From Rhizobium herbae (GTDB lineage Bacteria; Pseudomonadota; Alphaproteobacteria; Rhizobiales; Rhizobiaceae), in NCBI RefSeq assembly GCF_017873135.1, contig NZ_JAGGJV010000003.1, forward strand, positions 372,001 to 436,000: DNA of 64,000 nt. Direction: 5' to 3'. The notes beneath the pieces are model-generated. The model had not been told where the DNA came from. It was given only the letters and a program-made list of their open reading frames with translations, and made no database searches. Shown piece by piece: positions 52,622 through 63,419 of this stretch. Both the position numbers and the translations under genes were made by a program. How positions within the stretch are numbered: position 1 is the first letter of the stretch; each line of letters opens with the position of its first letter.

Positions 52622-53278
52622 ATGCAGAGCGAATTGTTGAGGGAGAGCCAATCACGGTCTCCCCGGGAAGATTCCCTGGAATCTTCTCAGGAACGGCTGC
52701 GGCCCCAACGGTCAAGGACCGATTGCCCGATATTGTTATCGCCCAGGCTCGTTTTGCGCGCCCCCCACGAAGACGATATCGACGCCCTTGCCCATCTTGC
52801 CAACAACGCCAATATCGCCACCATGGTTTCGCGCATGCCGCATCCCTACACGGTGGCCGATGCCGCGGATTTCGTACGCCGTACGAAGACGGGCGCGATT
52901 GGCAAGTGCGTCTATGCGATTACCAAAGCGGATAATGGCGCATTCTTGGGTTGCTGCGGTATCGAGCCGCATCCCGACGGCAGGACGGCGGAACTTGGCT
53001 ACTGGCTGGGCGAACCGCACTGGAACAAGGGCTACGCCACCGAGGCAGCGCAGGCGCTGACCGACATGGCCTTCCGCACCCGCGACATCGACCAGATCGA
53101 TGCGCGCTGCCGGGTGATGAACGTCGCCTCGCGGCGGGTCATCCAGAAATGCGGCTTCCAGTTCCAGGGCTCGGGCATGGTCGACAGCCTGGCGCTCGGC
53201 GGCATGATGTCGGTCGAATGGTACCGGCTCGACCGCAAGACCTGGATGTCGCTGCGCAGCTGGGGAGGCCTGAGATGA
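52622..53278 (+). CDS. GNAT-family N-acetyltransferase (RimJ/RimL-like), first
   Basis: A 218-residue GNAT protein. The RimJ-type domain is readable from LVLRAPHEDDIDALAHLANN, through CGIEPHPDGRTAELGYWLGE to the acetyl-CoA binding GYATEAAQALTDMAFR and NVASRRVIQKCGFQFQGSG. The start at 52622 has GGAGGA just upstream. The N-terminal 40 residues are Ser/Arg-rich and not part of the fold. It overlaps the next GNAT gene by four bases. The acceptor, possibly a protein N-terminus, is unknown. Confidence 0.87.
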   Translation: MQSELLRESQSRSPREDSLESSQERLRPQRSRTDCPILLSPRLVLRAPHEDDIDALAHLANNANIATMVSRMPHPYTVADAADFVRRTKTGAIGKCVYAITKADNGAFLGCCGIEPHPDGRTAELGYWLGEPHWNKGYATEAAQALTDMAFRTRDIDQIDARCRVMNVASRRVIQKCGFQFQGSGMVDSLALGGMMSVEWYRLDRKTWMSLRSWGGLR

Positions 53279-53856
53279 CCGCTCACCTGCGTGAACGGCC
53301 GGCGATCGCGGTCCGTCCCGATCCCGGCCCTTGCCCCGTCATCGAAACCGGGCGGCTGACCTTGCGTCCGCACAAGCTGTCCGATGCGGACGCCATTGCG
53401 CAGTCGCTGGGCGATTACCAGGTCTCGCGCATGCTGGCGCGCGTTCCCATGCCGTATCATCGGCAGGATGCGCTCGACTGGCTCACCCGGTGGGGCTCCG
53501 GCGTGATCGCCGGCTGGACGCTGGCGATCACCACCGGCGACGACGTCCATATCGGCTGCGTCGGCATCGAGCTCATGCATGGCCAATGGCATCTCGGCTA
53601 CTGGCTGAACCGCTACTACTGGAACCGCGGTTATGCCAGCGAAGCTGCGCATGCGGCGATGGAGCGCTTCTTCCGGCGCATGCCCGGCACCGTCCTGCAT
53701 TCCGGCGTCTTTGCCGACAATGCGGGATCGTTGAAGCTGCAGAAGAAGCTCGGCTTCGAGATCACCGGCTGCAGTCAGGTCTATGCTCTGGCGCGCAACG
53801 GCATGGTCAGCCATATCGAAACCAGGGTCACGGCGGCCGACCTGCGCAAGCCCTGA
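53275..53856 (+). CDS. GNAT-family N-acetyltransferase, second
   Basis: A 193-residue RimJ/RimL-like acetyltransferase related to its upstream neighbour: VIETGRLTLRPHKLSDADAI, HLGYWLNRYYWNRGYASEAA and NAGSLKLQKKLGFEITG. The ATGA overlap with the preceding gene indicates coupled translation. Paired GNAT genes after rpmA are usual in rhizobia. The substrate is unknown. Confidence 0.87.
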   Translation: MTAHLRERPAIAVRPDPGPCPVIETGRLTLRPHKLSDADAIAQSLGDYQVSRMLARVPMPYHRQDALDWLTRWGSGVIAGWTLAITTGDDVHIGCVGIELMHGQWHLGYWLNRYYWNRGYASEAAHAAMERFFRRMPGTVLHSGVFADNAGSLKLQKKLGFEITGCSQVYALARNGMVSHIETRVTAADLRKP

Positions 53857-53867
53857 TCTTCATCAAA

Positions 53868-53907
53868 ACCAACCCCGCGGACGCTGTTGCATCCGCGGGG
53901 TTGGTCT
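53868..53907 (-). terminator. Terminator shared by convergent units (GNAT genes / ABC operon)
   Basis: A 14-bp perfect stem (ACCAACCCCGCGGA with TCCGCGGGGTTGGT). Reading the minus strand it is followed by TTTTGATG, so it best stops the ABC operon; it probably also slows the plus-strand transcript. Confidence 0.75.
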
Positions 53908-53925
53908 CCATTCCCATTGCGGCCT

Positions 53926-54651
53926 TCAGTGAACGCCGAGAAACTGTTTCAGCTCCGGCGTCTGCGGGTTGGAAAACACCTCGCCCGGCGGCCCGATCTC
54001 GTGAACGCGGCCCTGGTGCATGAAGACAACGCGCGAGCAGACGTCGCGGGCAAACTTCATCTCATGCGTCACCATCAGCAGCGTCATGCCTTCGGCGGCC
54101 AGCTCGCGCACGACGGCCAGCACCTCCGCCACCAGTTCCGGATCGAGCGCCGAAGTGATCTCGTCGCAAAGCAGTGCGATCGGCTCCATGGCCAGCGCCC
54201 GGGCGATCGCCACGCGCTGCTGCTGGCCGCCGGACAGTTCGTCCGGATAGGCATCGAACTTGTGGCCAAGGCCGACACGGTCGAGCATCTTGCGTGCCAT
54301 GGCTTCCGCGGTCTTGGCCGCGGTTTTCTTGACCACCGTCTGCGACAGGATGACGTTGCCGCCGACCGTCAGGTGCGGGAAGAGATTGAACTGCTGGAAG
54401 ATCATGCCCACCTTCAGCCGTAGCGTCTTCAGATGCAGCTGATCGTCGAGCAGCTGGGCGCCGGCAACCGAAATCGACCCGCCACTGATCATTTCCAACC
54501 CGTTGATGCAGCGCAGCAGCGTCGATTTTCCCGATCCGCTCTTGCCGATGATGGCAATCACTTCGCCGGGCTCGACGTCGAGATTGATGCCTTTCAGCAC
54601 CTCGTTGGGTCCGAAGCTCTTGCGGACTTCAGTGATTTCGATGAGCGACAT
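53926..54651 (-). CDS. Polar amino-acid ABC transporter ATP-binding protein
   Basis: A 241-residue ATPase of the GlnQ/HisP family. Walker A IIGKSGSGKSTLLRCINGLE, signature ELSGGQQQRVAIARALAM, Walker B LLCDEITSALDPELV (with Cys-Asp-Glu instead of Phe-Asp-Glu) and H-loop VTHEMKFARDV. The start at 54651 (MSLIEITEVRKSFGPNEVLK) is right for the family and overlaps the end of the permease gene by 23 bases. It powers uptake with the two permeases and the binding protein upstream. Confidence 0.9.
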   Translation of the reverse strand: MSLIEITEVRKSFGPNEVLKGINLDVEPGEVIAIIGKSGSGKSTLLRCINGLEMISGGSISVAGAQLLDDQLHLKTLRLKVGMIFQQFNLFPHLTVGGNVILSQTVVKKTAAKTAEAMARKMLDRVGLGHKFDAYPDELSGGQQQRVAIARALAMEPIALLCDEITSALDPELVAEVLAVVRELAAEGMTLLMVTHEMKFARDVCSRVVFMHQGRVHEIGPPGEVFSNPQTPELKQFLGVH

Positions 54652-55288
54652 TGAGCTTCCTTTCAAGAATCTGGCTGCTCTTCGACAGGGGCCAGCAGAG
54701 CGCGAAATAGATGAGGGCGACGAGGCCGTAGACCGTGAACGGCTGGAACGTGGCATTGGTGACGACGGTGCCGGCTTTCGACAGTTCGACGAAACCGATG
54801 ATCGAGGTCAGGGCCGTGCCCTTGATGACCTGCACCGAGAACCCGACCGTTGGCGGAATGGCGATCCTCATCGCCTGTGGCAGGATGACGTAGCGCATCT
54901 GCTGGAGCCGGCCCATGCCGAGACTTGCGGAGGCTTCCCATTGTCCCTTGGCGATCGCTTCGACACATCCGCGCCAGATTTCGGCCAGAAAGGACGCTGC
55001 CCAGAGAATGAGCGCCACGCCCGCCGCAAGCCAGGCCGGCACAGCGATGCCGAAGAGACCGAGGCCGAAGAAGGCGATGAAAAGCTGCATCAGGAGCGGT
55101 GTCCCCTGGAACAGTTCGATGTAGCACCGCGCAAAGACGCGCACCGCCTTGCGGGCGCTGATCCGCGCGAACAGCAGCAGCAGGCCGACGGCACCGCCGC
55201 CGACGAAGGACACCAGCGAAAGGACGATCGTCCAGCGCGTCGCCAAAAGCAGGTTTCGAAGGATATCCCACAGGGTGAATTCGGTCAT
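54629..55288 (-). CDS. Polar amino-acid ABC transporter permease, second
   Basis: A 219-residue HisM/GlnP-type permease with about five helices. The family region EIWRGCVEAIAKGQWEASAS, LGMGRLQQMRYVILPQAMRI contains the ATPase-contact loop. It overlaps both neighbours by a few bases, so the operon is tightly coupled. Confidence 0.88.
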   Translation of the reverse strand: MTEFTLWDILRNLLLATRWTIVLSLVSFVGGGAVGLLLLFARISARKAVRVFARCYIELFQGTPLLMQLFIAFFGLGLFGIAVPAWLAAGVALILWAASFLAEIWRGCVEAIAKGQWEASASLGMGRLQQMRYVILPQAMRIAIPPTVGFSVQVIKGTALTSIIGFVELSKAGTVVTNATFQPFTVYGLVALIYFALCWPLSKSSQILERKLNVAHRNH

Positions 55289-55956
55289 CGTGCCGCCCTC
55301 CTTGGGAATATGAAGCTGCCGATCACGGCGAGTGCCTGCCGGAGCAGGATTGCCAGGATGAGATAGATCGCTGTGGAGACCATGTAGGCTTCGAAGGCGC
55401 GGAAAGTGCGCGACTGGATGAAATTGGCCGCAAATGTCAGGTCTTCGGCGGCGATCTGCGAAACGACCGAGGAACCGAGCATGACGATGACCACCTGGGA
55501 GGACAGGGCCGGCCAGATCCGCTGCAGCGATGGCACCAAAACGACGTGGCGGAAGGTTTCGAACGGCGTCATCGCAAGACTGGCTCCGGCTTCGAACTGG
55601 CCCTTCGCTGTCGACTGGATCCCCGCCCGGATGATCTCGCAGCTATAGGCGCCGAGATTGACGACCATGGCAATGTTAGCCGCCTGCAATTCACCGAGCT
55701 GCAGACCCAGCGACGGCAGGCCGAAGAAGATGAAGAACAACTGGATCAGGAACGGCGTGTTGCGGATCAGCTCGACATAGGTCGCGACGATCGGCTTCAG
55801 CCAGGCTGGCCCCAGCGCCCGGGCCCAGGCGCAGGCAATGCCAAGCGCGATGCCAAGCACGGCACCGATCAGGATCAGCTGCAGCGTGATCCCGATGCCC
55901 TTGACGATCTCCGGATAATACTGAGCCAGCCAGTTGAATTCGAAATGGTAACTCAA
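55285..55956 (-). CDS. Polar amino-acid ABC transporter permease, first
   Basis: A 223-residue HisQ/GlnP-type permease. It shows YVELIRNTPFLIQLFFIFFG, the hallmark of this permease family, and the contact loop AGIQSTAKGQFEAGASLAMT. It pairs with the second permease to form the channel. It lies about 80 bp after the binding-protein gene. Confidence 0.88.
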   Translation of the reverse strand: MSYHFEFNWLAQYYPEIVKGIGITLQLILIGAVLGIALGIACAWARALGPAWLKPIVATYVELIRNTPFLIQLFFIFFGLPSLGLQLGELQAANIAMVVNLGAYSCEIIRAGIQSTAKGQFEAGASLAMTPFETFRHVVLVPSLQRIWPALSSQVVIVMLGSSVVSQIAAEDLTFAANFIQSRTFRAFEAYMVSTAIYLILAILLRQALAVIGSFIFPRRAAR

Positions 55957-56038
55957 GACGGTTTTCCCTCTCTTCAGACCAATGATGACTGTGTCGTCCC
56001 GCCTTGGTTGCGGGACGACAGGTCGCGAAGGCCGATGA

Positions 56039-56824
56039 TCAGAGATCGGCGGGGAGGTCTGTGCCCAGCCATTTCTGCGCGATACCGTTCAATGTGCCGT
56101 CCGTCTTGGCGGCAGTGATGACCGCGTTGACTTTTTCCAGCAATGCCGGCTCGTTCTTGTTGAGGCCGATGTAGCAGGGAGAGTTCTTGATCAGGAATTT
56201 CAGTTCCGGGCGCTTCGGCGGGTTCTTGGCGAGGATAGCCGCCGCGACGACGTTGCCGGTGGCGACAAGCTCCACCTGGCCGGACAGGAAGGCGGAGATC
56301 GTGCCGTTGTTGTCCTCATAGCGCTTGATGGTCAGGTCGGCTGGCGCGATCTTTGTCAGTTCCAGATCCTCGACGGCGCCGCGGGTCACGCCGACGATCT
56401 TGCCGGAGAGGTCCTCGACCTTGGCAACCGCCACGTCGGCCGGTGCGAAAACGCCGTTGAAGAACGGCGCATAGGCGGCGGTGAAATCGATCACCGCTTC
56501 CCGCTCGGCATTCTTGCCAAGGCTGGAGATGACCAGATCGACCTTGTTGGTCTGCAGATAGGGGATGCGGTTGGCGCTGGTGACGGGAACGAGTTCCGTC
56601 TTCACGCCGAGCTTTTCGGCAATGAGATTGGCCATGTCGATGTCATAGCCCATCGGCGCCATGTCGGTGCCAACGCTGCCGAACGGCGGGAAATCCTGCG
56701 GCACCGCCACGCGCAGCGTGCCACGCGCAGTGATGTCGCTCAAGGCGTCGGCATGCGATACCGAGGCAAGGCCAAGCGTGCCGACAAAGAGCGCGGCGGC
56801 GACAAGTAGCTTGTTTGCAAACAT
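56039..56824 (-). CDS. Periplasmic amino-acid-binding protein of the ABC operon
   Basis: A 261-residue family 3 solute receptor. Signal peptide about 1-23 (LLVAAALFVGTLGLASVSHA). The mature protein begins RGTLRVAVPQDFPPFGSVGT, followed by APMGYDIDMANLIAEKLGVK and LVPVTSANRIPYLQTNKVDL, as in glutamine/aspartate/cystine-class receptors. The ATG at 56824 is chosen over 56833, because AGGAG is at the right distance only for the former. The preceding regulator gene ends 5 bp upstream. Confidence 0.88.
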   Translation of the reverse strand: MFANKLLVAAALFVGTLGLASVSHADALSDITARGTLRVAVPQDFPPFGSVGTDMAPMGYDIDMANLIAEKLGVKTELVPVTSANRIPYLQTNKVDLVISSLGKNAEREAVIDFTAAYAPFFNGVFAPADVAVAKVEDLSGKIVGVTRGAVEDLELTKIAPADLTIKRYEDNNGTISAFLSGQVELVATGNVVAAAILAKNPPKRPELKFLIKNSPCYIGLNKNEPALLEKVNAVITAAKTDGTLNGIAQKWLGTDLPADL

Positions 56825-56829
56825 TCTGG

Positions 56830-59002
<2,173 letters not shown>

Positions 59003-59003
59003 C

Positions 59004-60173
59004 ATGACGGCCACACGCAAACCGCTGGAAAAATACCGCCGGATTGTGATCAAGATCGGCTCTGCCCTGCTTGTGGATCGCAAGACCGGCCTGAAGAAGC
59101 AGTGGCTGAACGCCATGTGCGCCGATATCGCAGCCCTTCGGGCAAAGGGCGTCGACGTTCTCGTCGTGTCCTCCGGCGCCATTGCGCTTGGCCGCTCGGT
59201 GCTTGATCTGGCTCCCGGCGCGCTGAAGCTCGAGGAAAGCCAGGCGGCCGCGGCCGTCGGCCAGATCGCCCTGGCCCGCGCCTGGTCGGAGAGCCTGTCG
59301 ACCGGCGAGATCGTCGCCGGCCAGATCCTTTTGACGCTGGGGGACACCGAAGAGCGCCGCCGCTACCTCAACGCCCGCGCCACGATCAGCCAGCTTCTGA
59401 AAATGGGCGCCGTGCCGATCATCAACGAAAACGACACGGTCGCCACCACCGAAATCCGCTATGGCGACAACGACCGTCTGGCCGCCCGCGTCGCTACCAT
59501 GACCGGCGCCGATCTTCTCGTCCTGCTTTCCGATATCGACGGACTTTACACAGCTCCGCCGCATCTCGATCCCGATGCCCGTTTTCTCGAAAGCATCGCG
59601 GAAATTACCCCGGAGATCGAGGCAATGGCTGGCGGTGCCGCGTCCGAACTGTCGCGCGGCGGCATGCGCACCAAGATCGATGCCGGCAAGATCGCCACCG
59701 GCGCCGGTTGCGCCATGATTATCGCGTCGGGAAAAGTCGATCATCCGCTGGCGGCCATCGCAGAAGGTGCGCGCTCCTCGTGGTTTGCACCGTCGGGTTC
59801 ACCGGTCACAGCGCGAAAAACATGGATTGCCGGGCAATTGTTGCCAGCCGGAAACTTGGCCATTGATGCCGGTGCCGAAAGTGCCCTTCGCTCAGGCAAG
59901 AGCCTTCTTCCGGCCGGTGTGCGTCAGGTGACCGGCTCCTTCAGCCGTGGCGATACGATTGCCATCATTGGCGCCGAAGGTCGCGAAATTGCCCGTGGAC
60001 TTGCCGGTTACGACGCCGACGAAGCCCGCCAGATCGCCGGCAAGAAATCGGCGGAAATCGCTGTTATTCTCGGTTATGCCGGACGCGCCGCCATGGTGCA
60101 TCGGGATGACATGGTCATGACGGCGCCCGCAAAACGGGATACGGATGCGGTGAGGAGCGATGCCCATGCTTGA
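59004..60173 (+). CDS. proB: Glutamate 5-kinase
   Basis: A 389-residue enzyme that phosphorylates glutamate, the first step of proline synthesis and a point of proline feedback. Kinase domain about 1-265: [54 protein letters not shown] and [17 protein letters not shown] domain follows at about 290-375. It lies in the obgE-proB-proA run and overlaps proA by eight bases. Confidence 0.95.
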   Translation: MTATRKPLEKYRRIVIKIGSALLVDRKTGLKKQWLNAMCADIAALRAKGVDVLVVSSGAIALGRSVLDLAPGALKLEESQAAAAVGQIALARAWSESLSTGEIVAGQILLTLGDTEERRRYLNARATISQLLKMGAVPIINENDTVATTEIRYGDNDRLAARVATMTGADLLVLLSDIDGLYTAPPHLDPDARFLESIAEITPEIEAMAGGAASELSRGGMRTKIDAGKIATGAGCAMIIASGKVDHPLAAIAEGARSSWFAPSGSPVTARKTWIAGQLLPAGNLAIDAGAESALRSGKSLLPAGVRQVTGSFSRGDTIAIIGAEGREIARGLAGYDADEARQIAGKKSAEIAVILGYAGRAAMVHRDDMVMTAPAKRDTDAVRSDAHA

Positions 60174-61446
60174 CGACGTGAGAAAGAAAGAGATCCAGGA
60201 ACTGATGGCGGTGATCGGCAAGCAGGCCCGCGCCGCCAGCCGGCCGCTTGCCACCGCGTCTGCCGAGCGCAAGCATGCAGCCCTTGTCAGCATGGCAAGC
60301 GCCATCGTGGCGCGCAAGGACGAGATCCTTGCCGCCAATGCGCTCGATCTTGAAAACGCCAGCGAAACAGGCGTCGCCGCGTCCTTCCTCGACCGGCTGA
60401 CCCTGTCGGAAAACCGCGTCCTCGATATGGCCAACGCCATCCGTGCGATTGCCGAACTGCCGGATCCCGTCGGCGATATCATCGCCGAATGGGATCGCCC
60501 CAACGGCCTGCACATCGAACGCGTCCGCACGCCGCTCGGCGTCATCGGCGTCATCTATGAAAGCCGGCCGAATGTGACGGCGGATGCCGGCGCGCTCTGC
60601 CTCAAGGCGGGCAACGCCGTGATCCTGCGCGGCGGCTCGGACAGCCTGCATTCATCGCAGGCTATCCATGACTGCCTTGTGCAGGGGCTGAAGGATGCCG
60701 GACTTCCAGAGCATGCGATCCAGATGGTTCCGGTTGCCGACCGCTCCGCCGTCGGCGCCATGCTGACAGGCCTTGGCGGCTCGATCGACGTCATCGTTCC
60801 GCGCGGCGGCAAGAGCCTGGTCGCCCGCGTCCAGAACGAGGCACGCGTACCGGTCTTTGCCCATCTCGAAGGCCTTTGCCACGTCTATGTCGATGCGTCG
60901 GCCGATCTGGACATGGCAAAGAAGATTATCGTCAACGCCAAGATGCGGCGCACCGGCGTCTGCGGTTCGGCCGAGACGCTGTTGATAGATCGCAAGGTCG
61001 CCAATACATTTGTAGTGCCGTTGATTTCGGCTTTGCATGATGCGGGCTGCGAGGTCCGCGCCAGCGAGGATATCCGCGCCATTGTGCCGGGACTGATCGC
61101 GGCGACGGAGGAGGACTGGGCGACGGAGTATCTCGACGCGATCATATCGGTGACGCTGGTCGACGGCATTGCCGGTGCCATCGACCATATCGATACCTGG
61201 TCATCGTCCCATACCGAAGCAGTCATTGCCGAAGATCCCGCTGTCGTCGAACGCTTCTTCGCCGAAGTCGATTCCGCCATCCTGCTGCACAACGCCTCGA
61301 CACAGTTTGCCGATGGCGGCGAATTCGGCATGGGCGGCGAGATCGGCATTGCGACCGGCAAGATGCATGCGCGCGGCCCTGTCGGCGTCGAGCAGCTGAC
61401 CTCGTTCAAATACAGGGTGCGCGGCACCGGTCAGGTCCGGCCGTAA
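60166..61446 (+). CDS. proA: Gamma-glutamyl phosphate reductase
   Basis: A 426-residue aldehyde dehydrogenase-fold enzyme reducing glutamyl-5-phosphate with NADPH in proline synthesis. Signature stretches are [40 protein letters not shown] and [20 protein letters not shown], with the active-site Cys in [17 protein letters not shown]-terminal [20 protein letters not shown] is typical. The ATG at 60166 has GAGGAG at the correct distance; the ATG at 60160 is too close to it. Confidence 0.95.
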   Translation: MLDDVRKKEIQELMAVIGKQARAASRPLATASAERKHAALVSMASAIVARKDEILAANALDLENASETGVAASFLDRLTLSENRVLDMANAIRAIAELPDPVGDIIAEWDRPNGLHIERVRTPLGVIGVIYESRPNVTADAGALCLKAGNAVILRGGSDSLHSSQAIHDCLVQGLKDAGLPEHAIQMVPVADRSAVGAMLTGLGGSIDVIVPRGGKSLVARVQNEARVPVFAHLEGLCHVYVDASADLDMAKKIIVNAKMRRTGVCGSAETLLIDRKVANTFVVPLISALHDAGCEVRASEDIRAIVPGLIAATEEDWATEYLDAIISVTLVDGIAGAIDHIDTWSSSHTEAVIAEDPAVVERFFAEVDSAILLHNASTQFADGGEFGMGGEIGIATGKMHARGPVGVEQLTSFKYRVRGTGQVRP

Positions 61447-61447
61447 G

Positions 61448-62065
61448 GTGCATCCGGGCGACGTCGATCCGTTCTACCTGAAAATGCCCCATGTCGAAAG
61501 CGGCATGACGGTCGGATTGTTCGGCGGCTCGTTCAATCCGCCACATGACGGTCATGTGCTGGTTGCCGATATCGCCCTGCGGCGGCTCGGCCTCGATCAG
61601 CTCTGGTGGATGGTCACCCCCGGCAATCCGCTGAAGAGCCGCAATCACCTTGCTCCGCTTGCTGAACGAATTGCGCTTAGCGAGGCGATCGCCGGCGATC
61701 CGCGCATCAAGGTGACGGCCTTCGAGCAATCGCTCGGACAAAGCTATACGGCGCGCACGCTGGAAAAAATCCGGAAGAGGAATCGTGACATCCGCTTCGT
61801 CTGGATCATGGGCGCCGACAACCTGCAGAACTTTCATCAATGGCAGGACTGGCAGAAGATCGCCGGCACCTTCCCGATCGCCGTCATCGACCGCCCGGGC
61901 GCCACGCTCTCCTATCTCTCCTCGAAGATGGCAAAGACCTTCGACTACGCGCGGATCGACGAGGACCGCGCCGCGGCACTCGCCTTCCGCAAGGCGCCTG
62001 CCTGGACCTTCATTCACGGGCCGCGTTCGCCGCTGAGCTCGACGGCGCTGCGGGCAAAATCATGA
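61448..62065 (+). CDS. nadD: Nicotinate-nucleotide adenylyltransferase
   Basis: A 205-residue NadD, joining nicotinate mononucleotide and ATP to deamido-NAD. The nucleotidyltransferase motif GLFGGSFNPPHDGHVLVADI, WWMVTPGNPLKSRNHLAPLA and the C-terminal FIHGPRSPLSSTALR (ISSTxxR) are present. The GTG at 61448, one base after proA, is used; the ATG at 61484 is possible and would also leave the fold complete. It belongs to the proBA-nadD-rsfS run. Confidence 0.92.
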   Translation: MHPGDVDPFYLKMPHVESGMTVGLFGGSFNPPHDGHVLVADIALRRLGLDQLWWMVTPGNPLKSRNHLAPLAERIALSEAIAGDPRIKVTAFEQSLGQSYTARTLEKIRKRNRDIRFVWIMGADNLQNFHQWQDWQKIAGTFPIAVIDRPGATLSYLSSKMAKTFDYARIDEDRAAALAFRKAPAWTFIHGPRSPLSSTALRAKS

Positions 62066-62126
62066 GTGCACACAGGCACTGATTAACCGTCATTTACTTC
62101 TGGTGTCTTGAAACGTTAAGGCATTG

Positions 62127-62618
62127 ATGACTACATTTAGGGTGCGGCTCGACCGACATTCGAATCGCACCATGCCTGTTCTGTTCACCTGGAAAGGAAA
62201 AACCCTGACAACAGTACAAGCCAAGGGAAATGTCACACGCATCTTCCCTAAAAGCCCGGAACGCAGCGACGAAGCCGCTGCCCGCGCTCTTCAACTGGTT
62301 CTCGGCAGTCTCGAGGACTCGAAGGCAGAAGATATTGTCACCATCAACATTGCCGGCAAATCGGCGCTGGGAGACTACATGGTCGTTGTCTCCGGGCGGT
62401 CGAACAGGCATGTCATGGCGATCGCCGATCACCTGATCACCGACCTCAAGGATGGTGGCCAGGGCAATGCCCGCGTCGAAGGTCTGGAGACCGGCGACTG
62501 GGTGCTGATCGACGGCGGCGATATCATCGTCCACGTGTTCCGCCCGGAAATCCGCGAGTTCTATAACATCGAAAAGATGTGGGCCGCGCCGGACATGGAA
62601 GACGGCACCTTGCACTGA
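62127..62618 (+). CDS. rsfS: Ribosome silencing factor RsfS
   Basis: A 163-residue product as annotated; the RsfS/Iojap domain (about 47-145) includes LEDSKAEDIVTINIAGKSAL, GDYMVVVSGRSNRHVMAIAD and EGLETGDWVLIDGGDIIVHV. RsfS binds L14 and blocks subunit joining in starvation. The start is uncertain: AAGG precedes the ATG at 62127, but homology begins only at TTVQAKGNV, just after a CTG at 62205 that has a better ribosome site. The first 26 residues may therefore be untranslated leader. Confidence 0.88.
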   Translation: MTTFRVRLDRHSNRTMPVLFTWKGKTLTTVQAKGNVTRIFPKSPERSDEAAARALQLVLGSLEDSKAEDIVTINIAGKSALGDYMVVVSGRSNRHVMAIADHLITDLKDGGQGNARVEGLETGDWVLIDGGDIIVHVFRPEIREFYNIEKMWAAPDMEDGTLH

Positions 62619-62820
62619 GCGTCCGGCGTCCTTTATCGGACGTGTGAACGGCGGTGACACATTTGGATCCTGCAATGGTCGTGCAGATGACCTTGTTCGG
62701 TTGCGGCCCGTTGCAGAATGAAGTCCGGCACCAGCGCTCCGCTGGACGGGAAGGAATGTGCCTCTCGCCCGCTGACGGGGCAACGCCGTCACGGACGTGA
62801 CAAAAAACCGAGGAAATGAC

Positions 62821-63303
62821 ATGCGGGTTGGCCTCTTTGCCGTCGGGCGCCTCAAGGCCGGCCCGGAAAAGGATCTTGCGGCCCGCTATCTCGACCGCTT
62901 TTCCAAGGCAGGTCCCGCGATCGGCCTCGAACTGTCGCGCGTGACCGAAGTCCCCGAAAGCCGCGCCTCGAGCGCCGATACGCGCAAACGCGAAGAAGCG
63001 GGCCAACTCGAAAAATCCCTGCCCGACGCCAGCCTGCTCGTCCTGCTCGACGAACGCGGCAAGGCGCTTGATTCCGAAGGTTTTGCCGCCCTCATCGGTT
63101 CCTTCCGCGACAGCGGCAAGCGCGACCTGATGATTGCCATCGGCGGCGCCGACGGGCTCGACCCCGCCCTTCACGGCAAGGCGGATGCCGTCATCTGCCT
63201 GGGCAAGATGACCTGGCCGCATCAGCTGGTGCGCATCCTGATCGCCGAACAGCTTTACCGCGCCGTCACCATCCTTTCCGGCCACCCCTATCATCGGGTT
63301 TGA
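62821..63303 (+). CDS. rlmH: 23S rRNA (pseudouridine1915-N3)-methyltransferase RlmH
   Basis: A 160-residue SPOUT methyltransferase (YbeA) modifying helix 69 of 23S rRNA. It starts MRVGLFAVGRLKAGPEKDLA; the AdoMet knot region is LLVLLDERGKALDSEGFAAL, MIAIGGADGLDPALHGKADA and LGKMTWPHQLVRILIAEQLY, ending GHPYHR, all diagnostic. GAGGAAA precedes the ATG at 62821. It is 200 bp after rsfS, its usual partner. Confidence 0.96.
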   Translation: MRVGLFAVGRLKAGPEKDLAARYLDRFSKAGPAIGLELSRVTEVPESRASSADTRKREEAGQLEKSLPDASLLVLLDERGKALDSEGFAALIGSFRDSGKRDLMIAIGGADGLDPALHGKADAVICLGKMTWPHQLVRILIAEQLYRAVTILSGHPYHRV

Positions 63304-63419
63304 AAGGACGCCGATGCGCCGCCATCCCGATGCCGCAATTGCCGGAGATGGCTGTTGGCGACAGTGGCCAAATCAGCGTAGGGTTTTGATTAAACACACG
63401 GCTGACAGCGAATGGCGGA

